In this document: in pieces, positions 26,774 to 35,268 of the stretch
Layout of the letters: every line of letters starts with the position of its first letter
Numbering within the stretch: position 1 is the stretch's first letter
Assembly (NCBI GenBank): GCA_964426945.1
Contig: CAYRSS010000012.1
Location: 1-64,000, forward strand
Origin: CAYRSS01 sp964426945
Lineage (GTDB): Bacteria; Planctomycetota; Phycisphaerae; UBA1845
Direction: 5' to 3'
Length of the DNA: 64,000 nucleotides
Notes under the pieces: generated by a model
What the model was told of the DNA's origin: nothing
The model's input: the letters and a program-made list of their open reading frames with translations, nothing else
Database searches by the model: none
Position numbers and translations under genes: made by a program

Positions 26774-26888
26774 CCTCCCGGCCGCGGCCCGTCTCTGTTC
26801 ACTCTCCGGCCTGAACGCTATAGTCGGCCCGCTCGCCCCCGCGAACACCACGGGGGCAACTCCAGCGTGGTTTCGGAGCGATGCGACC

Positions 26889-27863
26889 GTGGTCAGGACC
26901 ACTCGGATCAGCCGCCTGCTCCGCCTGATTCAGGCACTCCAGTCGGGACGGCCCTACACCGTGGAAGAACTGGGCGACCTGACCGGCGTGAACCGCCGAA
27001 CGGTTTTTCGCGATCTGAATCTGCTGAGCGACGCGGGGATTTGCTACAGCTATGACCGGGCGAAAGGGCAGTACGCGTCCGCCGGAGCGAACTGTTTGCC
27101 GCCTGTCTCGCTGACCACCGCGGAGGCGATGGCCCTGCTGCTGGCCACGCGCAAGTTCCTCGCCTCGCGTATTGCCCCCGATCACCGGGCCGCCACCGAT
27201 GCGGCCCTCAAGCTCGAAAGCATGATTCCCCCGGCGCTGATCGAGGCCTGCGGCCCGCTGCTCGCACACGTCGAGGTCGGGCCCGAAAAGGCCTCTGATC
27301 CGCACGCGATCACCGACGCGCTGCACGCGCTGCAATCCTGCCTGACCCGGCGTCAGAAGGTGTGGGTCCGCTACGACTCGTACCACGACGGCCGGCTCGT
27401 CGAGGACACGCTGTCGCCCTACCGGCTGGTGCACATGCATCGCGGCTGGTATGTCATCGCCCTCTCACAGCGGAGCGGCGAGCCACGGACGTACAAGATC
27501 GAGCGGATCGCCGAGTATCGCCTCACCGAGGAGCCTTACCGGCTGGAAGAGTCGTTCACGCTCGATGCGTACTTCGGCAATGCCTGGTCGATGATCCGCG
27601 GCGACACGCGGTATCATGTGCGGATCCGCTTCCTGCCGCGGGTGGCGGGCAGCGTCGACGAGGTCGCCTGGCACCGGACCCAGCGAACCACGCACGAGGA
27701 CGACGGCTCGCTGATCTTCGAGGCGGATATCGACGGGCTCGACGAGATTTCGTGGTGGGTGCTGGGCTACGGCGATCAGGCCGTCGTGCTTGACCCGCCG
27801 GAGTTGCGTGCGATCATCCGCGACCGGATCGCGGGAATGGCCCGCAGCTACGCCGATTCGTGA
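26889..27863 (+). CDS. WYL-domain transcriptional regulator
   Basis: A 324-residue DNA-binding regulator. The N-terminal winged helix-turn-helix (residues 1-60) contains YTVEELGDLTGVNRRTVFRDLNLL, the DeoR-like helix pair of this family. The second half carries the WYL domain with SPYRLVHMHRGWYVIALSQ, where the WYV and following Arg match the ligand-sensing core. Members bind nucleic-acid-derived or other small ligands. The GTG at 26889 is the start. A possible promoter, TGTTCA with a 17-base spacer and TATAGT, lies at 26796-26824. It is followed by dtd after only 10 bases, so they may share a message. Target genes are unknown. Confidence 0.88.
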   Translation: MVRTTRISRLLRLIQALQSGRPYTVEELGDLTGVNRRTVFRDLNLLSDAGICYSYDRAKGQYASAGANCLPPVSLTTAEAMALLLATRKFLASRIAPDHRAATDAALKLESMIPPALIEACGPLLAHVEVGPEKASDPHAITDALHALQSCLTRRQKVWVRYDSYHDGRLVEDTLSPYRLVHMHRGWYVIALSQRSGEPRTYKIERIAEYRLTEEPYRLEESFTLDAYFGNAWSMIRGDTRYHVRIRFLPRVAGSVDEVAWHRTQRTTHEDDGSLIFEADIDGLDEISWWVLGYGDQAVVLDPPELRAIIRDRIAGMARSYADS

Positions 27864-27873
27864 GGGTTCCGCC

Positions 27874-28323
27874 GTGCGCGCCGTGATTCAACGTGTCAGC
27901 AGCGCGGCTGTCCGCGCCGACGGCCTGACTGTCGGCGCTATCGGCCACGGCCTGCTCGTCTATGTCGGCATTGACCGGGATGACGCCGAGGCCGACGTGG
28001 CCTACCTCGTCGACAAGGTGCGCTACCTGCGCGTCTTCGCCGACGACGAGAGCAAGCTCAATCGGGATGTCTGCCAGGCGGGCGGCGAGGTGCTGGTGAT
28101 CAGCGCGTTCACCGTCCAGGCCGATGCCCGCCGCGGACGACGCCCGAGCTTCGATGCCGCCGCCGCGCCGGAGCGGGCCTTCGTGCTCTATGAGATGGTC
28201 TGCGACGGACTCGCCCGGGAGGGGCTGACCGTGGCCCGCGGCTCCTTCGGGGCCGACATGAAAGTGGAGTCGGTCAACGACGGGCCGATCTGCCTGCTGC
28301 TCGAGTCGCGGCGCAACTTCTGA
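27874..28323 (+). CDS. dtd: D-aminoacyl-tRNA deacylase
   Basis: Removes D-amino acids (and glycine mischarged on tRNA-Ala) from tRNAs. The 149-residue product starts VRAVIQRVSSAAV and carries AFTVQADARRGRRPSF, matching the family motif around SQFTLYADTRKGRRPSF with Ala in place of Gln, and VNDGPICLLLES near the C-terminus. Length is typical (about 145 to 150). The start is the GTG at 27874, preceded by GAGGG, and the stop of the WYL gene is 10 bases upstream. The change of the SQ pair to SA in the first motif should be noted but does not disturb the Gly-cis-Pro region. Confident call. Confidence 0.92.
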   Translation: MRAVIQRVSSAAVRADGLTVGAIGHGLLVYVGIDRDDAEADVAYLVDKVRYLRVFADDESKLNRDVCQAGGEVLVISAFTVQADARRGRRPSFDAAAAPERAFVLYEMVCDGLAREGLTVARGSFGADMKVESVNDGPICLLLESRRNF

Positions 28324-28372
28324 GCCCGCGACGCCCGGATTCCGCCCCCTACCCCGCGAGATAGACAGTCGA

Positions 28373-29950
28373 TCAGTCACGAGCCTGCGCGCGCGAATCC
28401 TCGACCGCAGGGCGGTCGCGATGGAAGACCGCCCCCAGTTCCTCGATGCCCAGGAGCTTCGCCGCCGCGGCGTACACTATGACGGCCGCAGGAACCATCG
28501 TGGCGAGATGCGCCCCGGCTGACTCCCCGGCGCCGAACCGATCCAGCGCAAGTCTCACGCCCGCGAGCACCGCGGTCATCACCCCCAGGGGAATGAGCAT
28601 CCGCCCGCAGCCCCCAGCGAGCCCGGGCAGCGGCGCCTCGGCGAGTCGCCCGCGCAGTCGCCGCAGCAGGTAGGCGGATTGCAGGATCGCCGTGACCGAC
28701 GTGGCCATCCCCAGGCCGCGCTCTTCGAAGGGACCGATGAGCAGCAAGTTCAGGCAGAGATTCACGGCAATCATCACCAGCGCCGTGCGCAGGGGCGTGC
28801 GGCTGTCCTTCAGCGCATAGAACGCCCGGGCGATGACGTGGTGAGCAAAGTAGGCGGGCAAGCCGATTGCGTAGACGCCGACCGCGCCGGCCACCCGGGC
28901 CGTGTCTGCGGCGTCGAACGCGCCGCGTTCGAACAGCACACTGACGAGCGGCCCCGCGACGAACATCAGCCCCACTGCCGACGGCATGGCGATGAACAGG
29001 CACAGCCGCAACCCGCGGGCGGCGGCCTCGCCCACGCCCCGCTCATCACCGGCGGCAGCCCGCGACGCGAGCGCGGGGTACAGCGCCGTGGCGATGGCCA
29101 CCCCGAACACGCCGAGCGGGAGCTGATAGATCTCCTGCGCATTGGCGATGACCGCCGGGCCCACGCGGCCCTTGCCCGGCACCTCGATGAACCAGTACGC
29201 GAGAAGCTGATCGAACAGGGCATTGAGCTGAAAAGCAGACAGGCCGACCACCATCGGGCCCATCAGCCGCAGGAGCGTCGCCAGCCGCGGATCTCGCCAA
29301 CCCGTCGAGAGGATCGGCGAGAACCGCACCGCGCGCAGTGCCCGCGCCATCAGGAACAACTGCAGAACCCCGGAAGCGAGCACGCCCACCGCCAGTGCGT
29401 ACAACAACGACCGCTCGCGCAGCCCCAGCATCCAGACGCCGACCACCGCGGCGCTGATGATGCCGAGGTTGAGCAGCATCGGCGCGATCGCCGGTGCGGC
29501 GAAATGGCCGCGCACGTTCAGCGCGCCCCCCGCCGCCGCGACCAGGCAGATGAACACCAGGTAGGGGAGCAGGACCATCATCAGGTCGAGCGCTGGATCG
29601 GGTGCCAGCAGGCTCCAGCCGAAGATCGCCGCCTCGCCGACGGCAACGAGCCCCAGCAGCACGACCAGCATCAGCGTGATTACACGCCCGAAGAGTGCGC
29701 GGGCGGAATCTTCGCCGTTGCGATGTAGATCCTCGGTGAGGATCGGGATCATCGCCGAGTTGAGCGCCCCCTCACCGAACAGCCGACGGGCGAGGTTGGG
29801 CACGAGGAACGCGATGCGGAAGGCCGAGAGCAGTTCGGCAGTGCCGAACAGGTAGGCGAGCAGCGTGTCGCGGATGAGCCCCAGCACGCGCGAGCCGAAC
29901 GTGAGCGCGGCGATCACGCGCGCGGAGGATTCAAAGCGGGCATCCGGCAT
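28373..29950 (-). CDS. murJ: Lipid II flippase MurJ
   Basis: MOP-superfamily flippase that moves lipid II across the inner membrane for wall synthesis. The 525-residue protein has about fourteen helices and typical segments SRVLGLIRDTLLAYLFG near the N-terminus, FLVPNLARRLFGEGALNSAMIPI, and FAHHVIARAFYALKDSRTPL in the middle. These match MurJ/MviN proteins strongly. The ATG at 29950 (MPDARFESS) is chosen over a longer upstream frame. It lies apart from the dcw cluster and is convergent with dtd and divergent from the ferredoxin gene. Role in peptidoglycan is as known for the family. Confidence 0.93.
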   Translation of the reverse strand: MPDARFESSARVIAALTFGSRVLGLIRDTLLAYLFGTAELLSAFRIAFLVPNLARRLFGEGALNSAMIPILTEDLHRNGEDSARALFGRVITLMLVVLLGLVAVGEAAIFGWSLLAPDPALDLMMVLLPYLVFICLVAAAGGALNVRGHFAAPAIAPMLLNLGIISAAVVGVWMLGLRERSLLYALAVGVLASGVLQLFLMARALRAVRFSPILSTGWRDPRLATLLRLMGPMVVGLSAFQLNALFDQLLAYWFIEVPGKGRVGPAVIANAQEIYQLPLGVFGVAIATALYPALASRAAAGDERGVGEAAARGLRLCLFIAMPSAVGLMFVAGPLVSVLFERGAFDAADTARVAGAVGVYAIGLPAYFAHHVIARAFYALKDSRTPLRTALVMIAVNLCLNLLLIGPFEERGLGMATSVTAILQSAYLLRRLRGRLAEAPLPGLAGGCGRMLIPLGVMTAVLAGVRLALDRFGAGESAGAHLATMVPAAVIVYAAAAKLLGIEELGAVFHRDRPAVEDSRAQARD

Positions 29951-30111
29951 CGCGGCACACCATAGACACGGCTCGTTGCGGCCACAAGGCGGCGATGCCG
30001 CGGCCCGCAAGCCCTACCGATTTGGTTGGACATCGCGGCCTGGGATCGGGCCATTCGCGTGAATCCGCAGGATTTCGAGGCGCGGCAACTTCATCTTCCC
30101 GTGATGAGTTC

Positions 30112-30117
30112 TATAAT
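30112..30117 (+). promoter_or_regulatory. Consensus -10 box upstream of the ferredoxin gene
   Basis: TATAAT within GTTCTATAATCC. A -35 match at the expected distance is poor (TTCATC). It lies in the 295-base divergent gap between murJ and the ferredoxin gene. A leader of about 120 bases would follow. Confidence 0.4.
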
Positions 30118-30245
30118 CCGCTTCGGGTCGGGAGGCTCAGTGCCCGCGGCCGCGCGTGGCCGGCCGGTTGACAACGCGGCCGATAGAGGAAAAGGTACGA
30201 CAACAGGCGGGCAGGCCGTCCGCCTGACTCACGGAGAACAGCGTC

Positions 30246-30584
30246 ATGGCGCATGTGGTTGCCGAACCGTGCATCAAGTGCAAGTACACCGACTGCGTGG
30301 CGGTCTGCCCGGTGGATTGCTTCCACGAGGGCGTCAACATGCTGGTCATCGACCCCGAGACCTGCATCGACTGCGGCCTCTGCCCGCCGGAGTGCCCGGT
30401 GTCAGCGATCTTCTCGGAGGAGGACCTGCCCCCGAAGTGGAGCGACTTCATCGAGATCAACAAGAAGTACGCCCCGGATTGGCCGGTGATCGACTCCCAG
30501 AAGGAGCACATGCCCGGCGCCGACGAGGCGGCCAAGGTCGAGCACAAGAAGGACCAGATCGATCCGCGTCCGTGGGGCAGCTGA
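30246..30584 (+). CDS. fdxA: 7Fe ferredoxin, FdxA type
   Basis: A 112-residue ferredoxin carrying one 3Fe-4S and one 4Fe-4S cluster, an electron carrier in the cytoplasm. The first half has Cys9, Cys12, Cys17 and Cys21 (CxxCxxxxCxxxC) plus Cys25, and the second half has Cys40, Cys43, Cys46 and Cys50 in CIDCGLCPPECP. This layout and the C-terminal extension ending in WGS match the Azotobacter-type FdxA. The start ATG at 30246 is preceded by a weak CGGAGA. A short repeat element begins right at the stop codon (30584 onwards) and is followed by a strong terminator at 30701. The electron partner is not known. Confidence 0.92.
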   Translation: MAHVVAEPCIKCKYTDCVAVCPVDCFHEGVNMLVIDPETCIDCGLCPPECPVSAIFSEEDLPPKWSDFIEINKKYAPDWPVIDSQKEHMPGADEAAKVEHKKDQIDPRPWGS

Positions 30585-30700
30585 GAAACGCGGGAAACGT
30601 GGAAACGGGCGGAGGCGGGCTTGAGGGGCGCTGCGGGTGACGGCGCGCCGGCTTGGTGCCGCTCGCGATGCCAGGCGTCTGAGGGTCTTGAAAACAACGC

Positions 30701-30756
30701 GGGCGCATGAGCGGGACAGCTTCCGGCTGCCCCGCCCGTGCGCCCGGTCTTTTTCT
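30701..30756. terminator. Strong bidirectional intrinsic terminator
   Basis: A long GC stem (GGGCGCA to TGCGCCC, with inner GCGGG/CCCGC and CAGC/GCTG pairs) is followed on the plus side by TCTTTTTC. On the minus side it is followed by GTTGTTTT. It separates the ferredoxin gene and the convergent Clp N-domain gene and should stop both. Confidence 0.85.
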
Positions 30757-30783
30757 TGACGTCCAGCCGCGCGACGCGGCGTG

Positions 30784-31491
30784 TTACTTCTTGCCGACGA
30801 CCTGCTCGCGAACCCAGTCGGCCGTGACGCCCTTGGGGCCCAGCAGCTTCGACACCGGACCCTCCGAATCGCGCAGCAGCGCGAGGAGCAGGTGCTCCGG
30901 CTGAATCTCGCCGGTTCCGAGGCGGTTGGCCGAGTCGACCGCGAGGATCATCGTGTGCCAGAAGGCGGTCGAACGGAACGCCTTGGCCAGCTCCTGCTGG
31001 TGAACCCATTCAAACACGCCGTGCTTGAGGCGGGAGAGGTCGTGCTTGTCGTCGATCTCGGACCGGAGGGTGGCGAGCACCTCTTCGCGAAGCTTGTCAA
31101 CGCTGATCCCCTCGCCGTGGAGCACCTGGGCCGCGGCGCTTTCCTGGTGGCGGACGAGACCGAGCAGCAGGTGCTCGGTGCCGACGAGCTTGTGGCCGAG
31201 CTTGCGGGCCTCGCTGATGGCGTGGTCGATGACCTCGCGGGTTTCGTCGCTGTAGGGCCGCCGGCCGACGCCGCCGGCGTCGCCCTTTTGCAACCGGCCG
31301 GCCACCTGCGTGCGGACCTTGTCGATGTCGACGTTGAGATTGGCCAGCACCGCCGCCCCGACCGAGACGCGCTCGGCCAGCAGCCCGAGCAGCAGGTGCT
31401 CAGGGCCGATGTGCTTGTAGTTCAAGGCGACGGCCTCCTGGTTGGCGAGGGCCATCGCGTGCCTCGCGCGGTCGGAAAAACGTTCGTGCAT
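30784..31491 (-). CDS. Stand-alone Clp N-domain protein (ClpC N-terminal type)
   Basis: A 235-residue protein made of Clp repeat domains without the AAA+ ATPase. The first copies (MHERFSDRARHAMALANQEA, then IGPEHLLLGLL) and the second (YSDETREVIDHAISEARKLG, then VGTEHLLLGLV) form a complete ClpC-like N-domain; a further EIQPEHLLLALL segment follows in the C-terminal part. Such domains bind substrates or adaptors of Clp proteases. The ATG at 31491 has AGGGAGAG upstream. It follows the DUF2007 gene by 94 bases. It might act as an adaptor or titrate ClpC clients. No ATPase is encoded nearby, so the role is open. Confidence 0.85.
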   Translation of the reverse strand: MHERFSDRARHAMALANQEAVALNYKHIGPEHLLLGLLAERVSVGAAVLANLNVDIDKVRTQVAGRLQKGDAGGVGRRPYSDETREVIDHAISEARKLGHKLVGTEHLLLGLVRHQESAAAQVLHGEGISVDKLREEVLATLRSEIDDKHDLSRLKHGVFEWVHQQELAKAFRSTAFWHTMILAVDSANRLGTGEIQPEHLLLALLRDSEGPVSKLLGPKGVTADWVREQVVGKK

Positions 31492-31585
31492 TGGACGATC
31501 TCTCCCTGGTTCCTGGTCTGACAGATCGGATGCCCGACAGGCGGAAAAAAGCGCCCGTGCGGCGGATGTTCTCTTCAAAGGACGA

Positions 31586-31954
31586 TCAGAGCTCGGGCAC
31601 GTCGAGGTAGGCGCCGCACTCGAGGCACTCCTGCACCGTGCCCGCCTGCTCGCCGGGGTAGCCCGACTCCTCGCCGCACTCTTCACACTTCGCCCGGACG
31701 ACGGTGCCCGGCGGGATCTTCTTCTTGGTCTCGGGCTGGTGCTCCTCAAGGAGCTTGATCGCCCGCTCGGCGATGGCCTTGTCCTCGGCGCAGATTGCGA
31801 ACCCCTCAAGGTCGGTCAGGCCGAAGAGCATCGCCCCGGCGTTGGACCGGTCGACAATCGTCGCTTCGATGCCCTGCTCCTCGAGCCAGGCGACGATGAT
31901 GTCGGCCTCTTCGATGGTGTTGGTCCGCTGGATGAGCACAAAGTCGCTGGACAT
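31586..31954 (-). CDS. DUF2007-type protein with zinc-ribbon-like tail
   Basis: A 122-residue protein. The N-terminal part (MSSDFVLIQRTNTIEEADIIV, then EEQGIEATIVDRSNAGAML) resembles the DUF2007 family, sometimes called putative signal-transducing or prokaryotic nucleotide-binding. The C-terminal part has two Cys pairs, CEEC and CLEC, about twenty residues apart, a likely zinc ribbon. The ATG at 31954 has GGAG about nine bases upstream. A tentative promoter lies at 32096-32123. It stands between agmatinase and the Clp N-domain gene on the minus strand. Function unknown. Confidence 0.7.
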   Translation of the reverse strand: MSSDFVLIQRTNTIEEADIIVAWLEEQGIEATIVDRSNAGAMLFGLTDLEGFAICAEDKAIAERAIKLLEEHQPETKKKIPPGTVVRAKCEECGEESGYPGEQAGTVQECLECGAYLDVPEL

Positions 31955-32095
31955 CTTCACGTCTCCATCACACCTCGGGAACGAGCCCGACATTCCGGCT
32001 AGCAAGCGGCGGACCAGAGGGGCGCGGGATCGCGAGTTAACGCACAACTTTAGTTCGCCACCCGCCCCGCAGGCCGACCGGCTGCGTGAGGGAAT

Positions 32096-32123
32096 AGTCT
32101 AGCGTAGTCCGGCGCGCTGGGAA
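32096..32123 (-). promoter_or_regulatory. Weak candidate promoter for the DUF2007 gene
   Basis: On the minus strand TTCCCA, 16 bases, TAGACT, each box matching four of six consensus bases. It lies in the 240-base gap after agmatinase. Confidence 0.3.
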
Positions 32124-32194
32124 GGGGCAGCAGTAACCGTCGAGCCGGGGGCCGGGGCGTCGCTCATTCCGGCGCGGGCGAGCACGCGCGCGAA

Positions 32195-33064
32195 CTACTT
32201 CGCCTGCACGTAGCACATGATCTTGTACGCCAACCGGGCCGCGAGGAACTCCGTCACGGCCTGGCCGGGGATGGGCATCACCTCGTTGATGTCGGCCGCG
32301 ACGACGTTCTTCTCCGCACAGACGAGGCGAAGCAGGCCGGTGACCTGGTACCAGTCGAGGCCGCCGGGCTCGGGGGTGCCGGTGCCGGGGGCATACGCGG
32401 GGTCGAAGCCGTCGATGTCGACGGTGATGTAGACGGTATCGCCAAGGGAGTTCAGCACCCGGTCGACCCAGTTCTCGTCCGTCCAGCAGTCGCGGGCCAT
32501 GACCGGGCGGATGTCGGTCTTCTTGAGGAAGCGGTGCTCCTCGAGGCAGACATTGCGGATCCCCACCGGCACGATCGTGCAGCCGTACTCGTGAATGCGG
32601 CGCATCACCGAGGCGTGGGAATAGGGAGAGCCCTGGTATGCCTCGCGCAGGTCGAGGTGCGAGTCGATCTGCAGGACGCTGAGCTTCTTGTGCTTCGTCA
32701 TCACCGCCCGGACGAGAGCCGACGAGATGCCGTGCTCGCCGCCGAGGCCAAAGAGGAACTTGCCGTCGCGGACTACCTTCCGGGCGACCGCAAAAATGTC
32801 CTCGTGCATGGCGGCGGCCGAGGTGCTGTTCTGCTCGACCGGATCAAGCGTGGCGATGCCCGCCTTGTAGAATTCACCCAGCAGCTCCTCGTCGAAGAGC
32901 TCGGTCTGGTGCGAGGCGGAGATGATCGCCTCGGGACCCCGGCGTGTGCCGTTCTGAAACGACACGGTCGAGTCGTACGGAATCGGCAGCACCGCAAAGC
33001 GGGCACGCTTGTAATCGCCATACGGGGAAGGCAACGCGAGGAAGTTGGTGGGGAGTTGGGGCAT
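32195..33064 (-). CDS. speB: Agmatinase family ureohydrolase
   Basis: Hydrolyses agmatine to putrescine and urea with a binuclear manganese centre. The 289-residue protein has the ureohydrolase metal motifs GGEHG, then SHLDLR in the position of the usual DAHxD, and VDIDGFDPAYAPGTGTPEPGG. Overall length fits agmatinase (about 290 to 310). The ATG at 33064 is chosen; a GTG nine bases upstream is possible. The gene lies after the DHS-like gene on the minus strand in a row with pyruvoyl arginine decarboxylase, so agmatine is the most likely substrate. Arginase, guanidinobutyrase or another ureohydrolase activity cannot be excluded from sequence alone. Confidence 0.88.
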   Translation of the reverse strand: MPQLPTNFLALPSPYGDYKRARFAVLPIPYDSTVSFQNGTRRGPEAIISASHQTELFDEELLGEFYKAGIATLDPVEQNSTSAAAMHEDIFAVARKVVRDGKFLFGLGGEHGISSALVRAVMTKHKKLSVLQIDSHLDLREAYQGSPYSHASVMRRIHEYGCTIVPVGIRNVCLEEHRFLKKTDIRPVMARDCWTDENWVDRVLNSLGDTVYITVDIDGFDPAYAPGTGTPEPGGLDWYQVTGLLRLVCAEKNVVAADINEVMPIPGQAVTEFLAARLAYKIMCYVQAK

Positions 33065-33085
33065 AGGGGCCACTCACGAATTACC

Positions 33086-33120
33086 AATTGCCGATTGCGG
33101 ATTGCGGATTGCGGATTCCT
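33086..33120. repeat. Short tandem array of 7-bp units
   Basis: Five 7-bp units, AATTGCC, three copies of GATTGCG and a degenerate GATTCCT, lie between the agmatinase start and the DHS-like stop. They are less GC-rich than neighbouring DNA. Similar arrays near gene ends occur elsewhere in the window. Confidence 0.7.
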
Positions 33121-33154
33121 AGACGCATGTTGCGCTCTGAGTACGGCGCGCCGA

Positions 33155-34465
33155 TTAGCGCTTTCCCTTCCCCGCGCTTCCAGTCTTGCGAATGCCCCCG
33201 GTTCCACGTTTCTGCGTTCCCGCGTTGGCGCGTTTGCCGAAGTACTGCGGGTACTGCTCGCGCAGGGCGTCGTTCTTCTTCGCGGCGGCGACGAGCTTGT
33301 CGCAGAGCGGGCCGATCTTCTTGAAGAGGCGGCGCGGCTTGCGTGGCTTGGCCCGCATCAGCGCGTATTGCGCAATCAGGGGAAACGTTAGCGACGCACA
33401 CGAGTAGACCACGACGTTGTTGGTGTAGGCGTCCTTGACCTTGCCCCAGCTCTTCGCCTCGCCCGGCGTCGCGCCGGACAGGCCGCCCCAATGCGGAGCG
33501 TCGGTCGTGAGCTGCAGGAAGTAGTCGTGCCCGCCCTTGCTGCCGTCGTAGAGGAACTGCTGCAGCATGGGCTGGGTCTGCAGGTAGAAGTTCTTCGGAC
33601 TGCCCCCGCCGATCTCGACGACGCCGTTGCTGTCGGCGTCGCGGACGATGGCCGCCGTCTCGAGGATGTCGAGCATCGGGTTCATCGCGACGGGCTTCTT
33701 GAACATGTGGGGGATCATCAGCGCCATCGCGATGGACGAATCGCCCGGCGACGACGTGAAGATCGGCAGGTCGTATTTCGAAGCCACGGCCAGCAGCGAC
33801 TTCTTCGGCGACTTCGCGTGATCCCACGTCATCTGTCCCATCGCGTGGTGCAGCGTCGCCGTCGAGAAGGGTTTGCTCGAATCGAAGTAGTCCAGCGCCT
33901 TCATGACCACCTTGTCGGTGGCCATGAGGGTGTCCTCTTCGCCGATGAAGACGTCGTAGATCCGCGCGACGCCGTCGTCGGCCAGCATGTTGTCGTCGAC
34001 CTCGAAGTGCCCCTGTACCATGGGGAACTCGAACGGGCGGTGCAGATCGTGGTAGAGGTTCGCCCCGGTCGAGATGATGAAGTCGACCAGCCCCTTCTCG
34101 ATCAGCGAGTTGAACACGCCGCTCATGCCGATGGGCGTCATGGCCCCAGATACCGTGATCGCAACGGTCGCGCCGGAGTCGAGCATCCGGACGTAGAGGT
34201 CCGCCGCCTCGGCCAGGCGCCGGCCGTTGAAGCCGCTGCCGCCGTAGACCTTGTCGATGAAGTCGGCGATCGACTCGTTGCCCGCAAGCTTGAGCGGCTC
34301 GATCATCGTGCCCGAGAGCAGCTCGTCGTGGCCGCAACCGCCGCAGCATTCGTGATCGCCGTCGTGGTGGTCGTGGGTCATCCCGTGGCCGTGGCTGTGA
34401 CCGGGGCCCGCCGGGCCGTGGCCGCCGCCGTGCGATCCCTCGGGATGGTGGCTGTTCTTCTTCAT
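33155..34465 (-). CDS. Deoxyhypusine synthase-like enzyme with His/Cys-rich N-terminus
   Basis: A 436-residue NAD-dependent enzyme of the deoxyhypusine synthase fold. Bacteria lack hypusine, and bacterial members are thought to make homospermidine or another polyamine by aminobutyl transfer. The catalytic lysine region is intact: SWGKVKDAY, where Lys is the covalent site in deoxyhypusine synthase. Other family segments are TVSGAMTPIGMSGV, GEEDTLMATDKV and FTSSPGDSSIAMAL. The first 50 residues are unusual, with at least ten His and a CCGGC cluster, a probable metal-binding tail. The C-terminus runs into a repeat (33200-33237), giving Arg/Gly/Lys-rich extra residues. It lies between arginine decarboxylase and agmatinase. 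Homospermidine synthesis is an inference. Confidence 0.85.
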   Translation of the reverse strand: MKKNSHHPEGSHGGGHGPAGPGHSHGHGMTHDHHDGDHECCGGCGHDELLSGTMIEPLKLAGNESIADFIDKVYGGSGFNGRRLAEAADLYVRMLDSGATVAITVSGAMTPIGMSGVFNSLIEKGLVDFIISTGANLYHDLHRPFEFPMVQGHFEVDDNMLADDGVARIYDVFIGEEDTLMATDKVVMKALDYFDSSKPFSTATLHHAMGQMTWDHAKSPKKSLLAVASKYDLPIFTSSPGDSSIAMALMIPHMFKKPVAMNPMLDILETAAIVRDADSNGVVEIGGGSPKNFYLQTQPMLQQFLYDGSKGGHDYFLQLTTDAPHWGGLSGATPGEAKSWGKVKDAYTNNVVVYSCASLTFPLIAQYALMRAKPRKPRRLFKKIGPLCDKLVAAAKKNDALREQYPQYFGKRANAGTQKRGTGGIRKTGSAGKGKR

Positions 34466-34611
34466 GGGAAATCCTGAACTCCGCCGGCGCACGCGCGGGC
34501 GGAGTCATGGTTGAAAGGAATCCGGCGCAACGCCGGACCGCGGCGCCGCAAGACGCCCCGCGCGGGCGAATCCCCCGCCGCTCCAGCGATGTCAATCACC
34601 GCCTGACCGGC

Positions 34612-35187
34612 CTAGGGAATCAGCACGGCCGCCGCCACGCAGGTGGTCCACAGGCCGTTCTTGTCGCCCTCGATCGTCTGGACCACCGCGCGGGTACGGA
34701 CGACGAGACCCTTGGCCTTGTAGATGTTCTTGCGGGCGTTGTAGTCCTGGCTCGGGTCGAGGTCGATGCCCTGCGTGGTGGCGAGCATCGTAGCGGCCAT
34801 GTCCTCGACATAGTCGGCGCACGCCTTCTGCGTCATGCCGAAGCCGTGATGCTCGGAGATGTACCCGTGCTGGCCGGCCTTCGCAGGCAGGGCCAGCCCG
34901 ATACCCGCGCAGGCGAGTCGGTTGGGCTCGTCGGTGCGAATCTCGGCGAGGACGACGAACACGACCTGGCCGGGCTTGAGCAGCGTGAGGCCCTTTTCGC
35001 GGGTGATGATCTTGCAATCGGGCGGATAGATGCTGCTGACGCGCACGAGGTTGTACTCGGCGATGCCGGCGTCACGCAGGGCGGCCTCGAACGACTGGAG
35101 ATTGTGCTTGTGTTTGCCGTCGCCCTTGGTGAAGAACATCTTGGTGGGCACGAACGAGGAAGATCCGGACAATAGACGACCCTCCAT
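34612..35187 (-). CDS. Pyruvoyl-dependent arginine decarboxylase
   Basis: Decarboxylates arginine to agmatine, using a pyruvoyl group made by self-cleavage at a Ser-Ser bond. The 191-residue protein has the cleavage region NLVRVSSIYPP with Ser-Ser near residue 41, and later LGLALPAKAGQHGYISEHHG-like segments (short parts seen are GIGLALPA and GYISEHHGFGM). Length fits the family (about 160 to 200). The ATG at 35187 is chosen over a GTG at 35220. A good promoter lies at 35269-35296. It is first of the minus-strand polyamine group with the DHS-like enzyme and agmatinase. Function is confident. Confidence 0.92.
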   Translation of the reverse strand: MEGRLLSGSSSFVPTKMFFTKGDGKHKHNLQSFEAALRDAGIAEYNLVRVSSIYPPDCKIITREKGLTLLKPGQVVFVVLAEIRTDEPNRLACAGIGLALPAKAGQHGYISEHHGFGMTQKACADYVEDMAATMLATTQGIDLDPSQDYNARKNIYKAKGLVVRTRAVVQTIEGDKNGLWTTCVAAAVLIP

Positions 35188-35268
35188 GAGGTCAGGAGCC
35201 TGTGAGTTGCGCGTCCGCACCCGAGGCGCGGTCAGCCGACCACCGTGGCCGTGTCGCAGCGCGGGCAG

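Noticed and set aside
25307..26902. Minus-strand open frame opposite the large membrane protein
   Set aside because: Arg/Gly-rich low-complexity translation. The plus frame has consistent transmembrane helices and a ribosome binding site.
30168..30187. TTGACA with GATAGA upstream of the ferredoxin gene
   Set aside because: The spacer is only 8 bases, too short for a sigma70 promoter.
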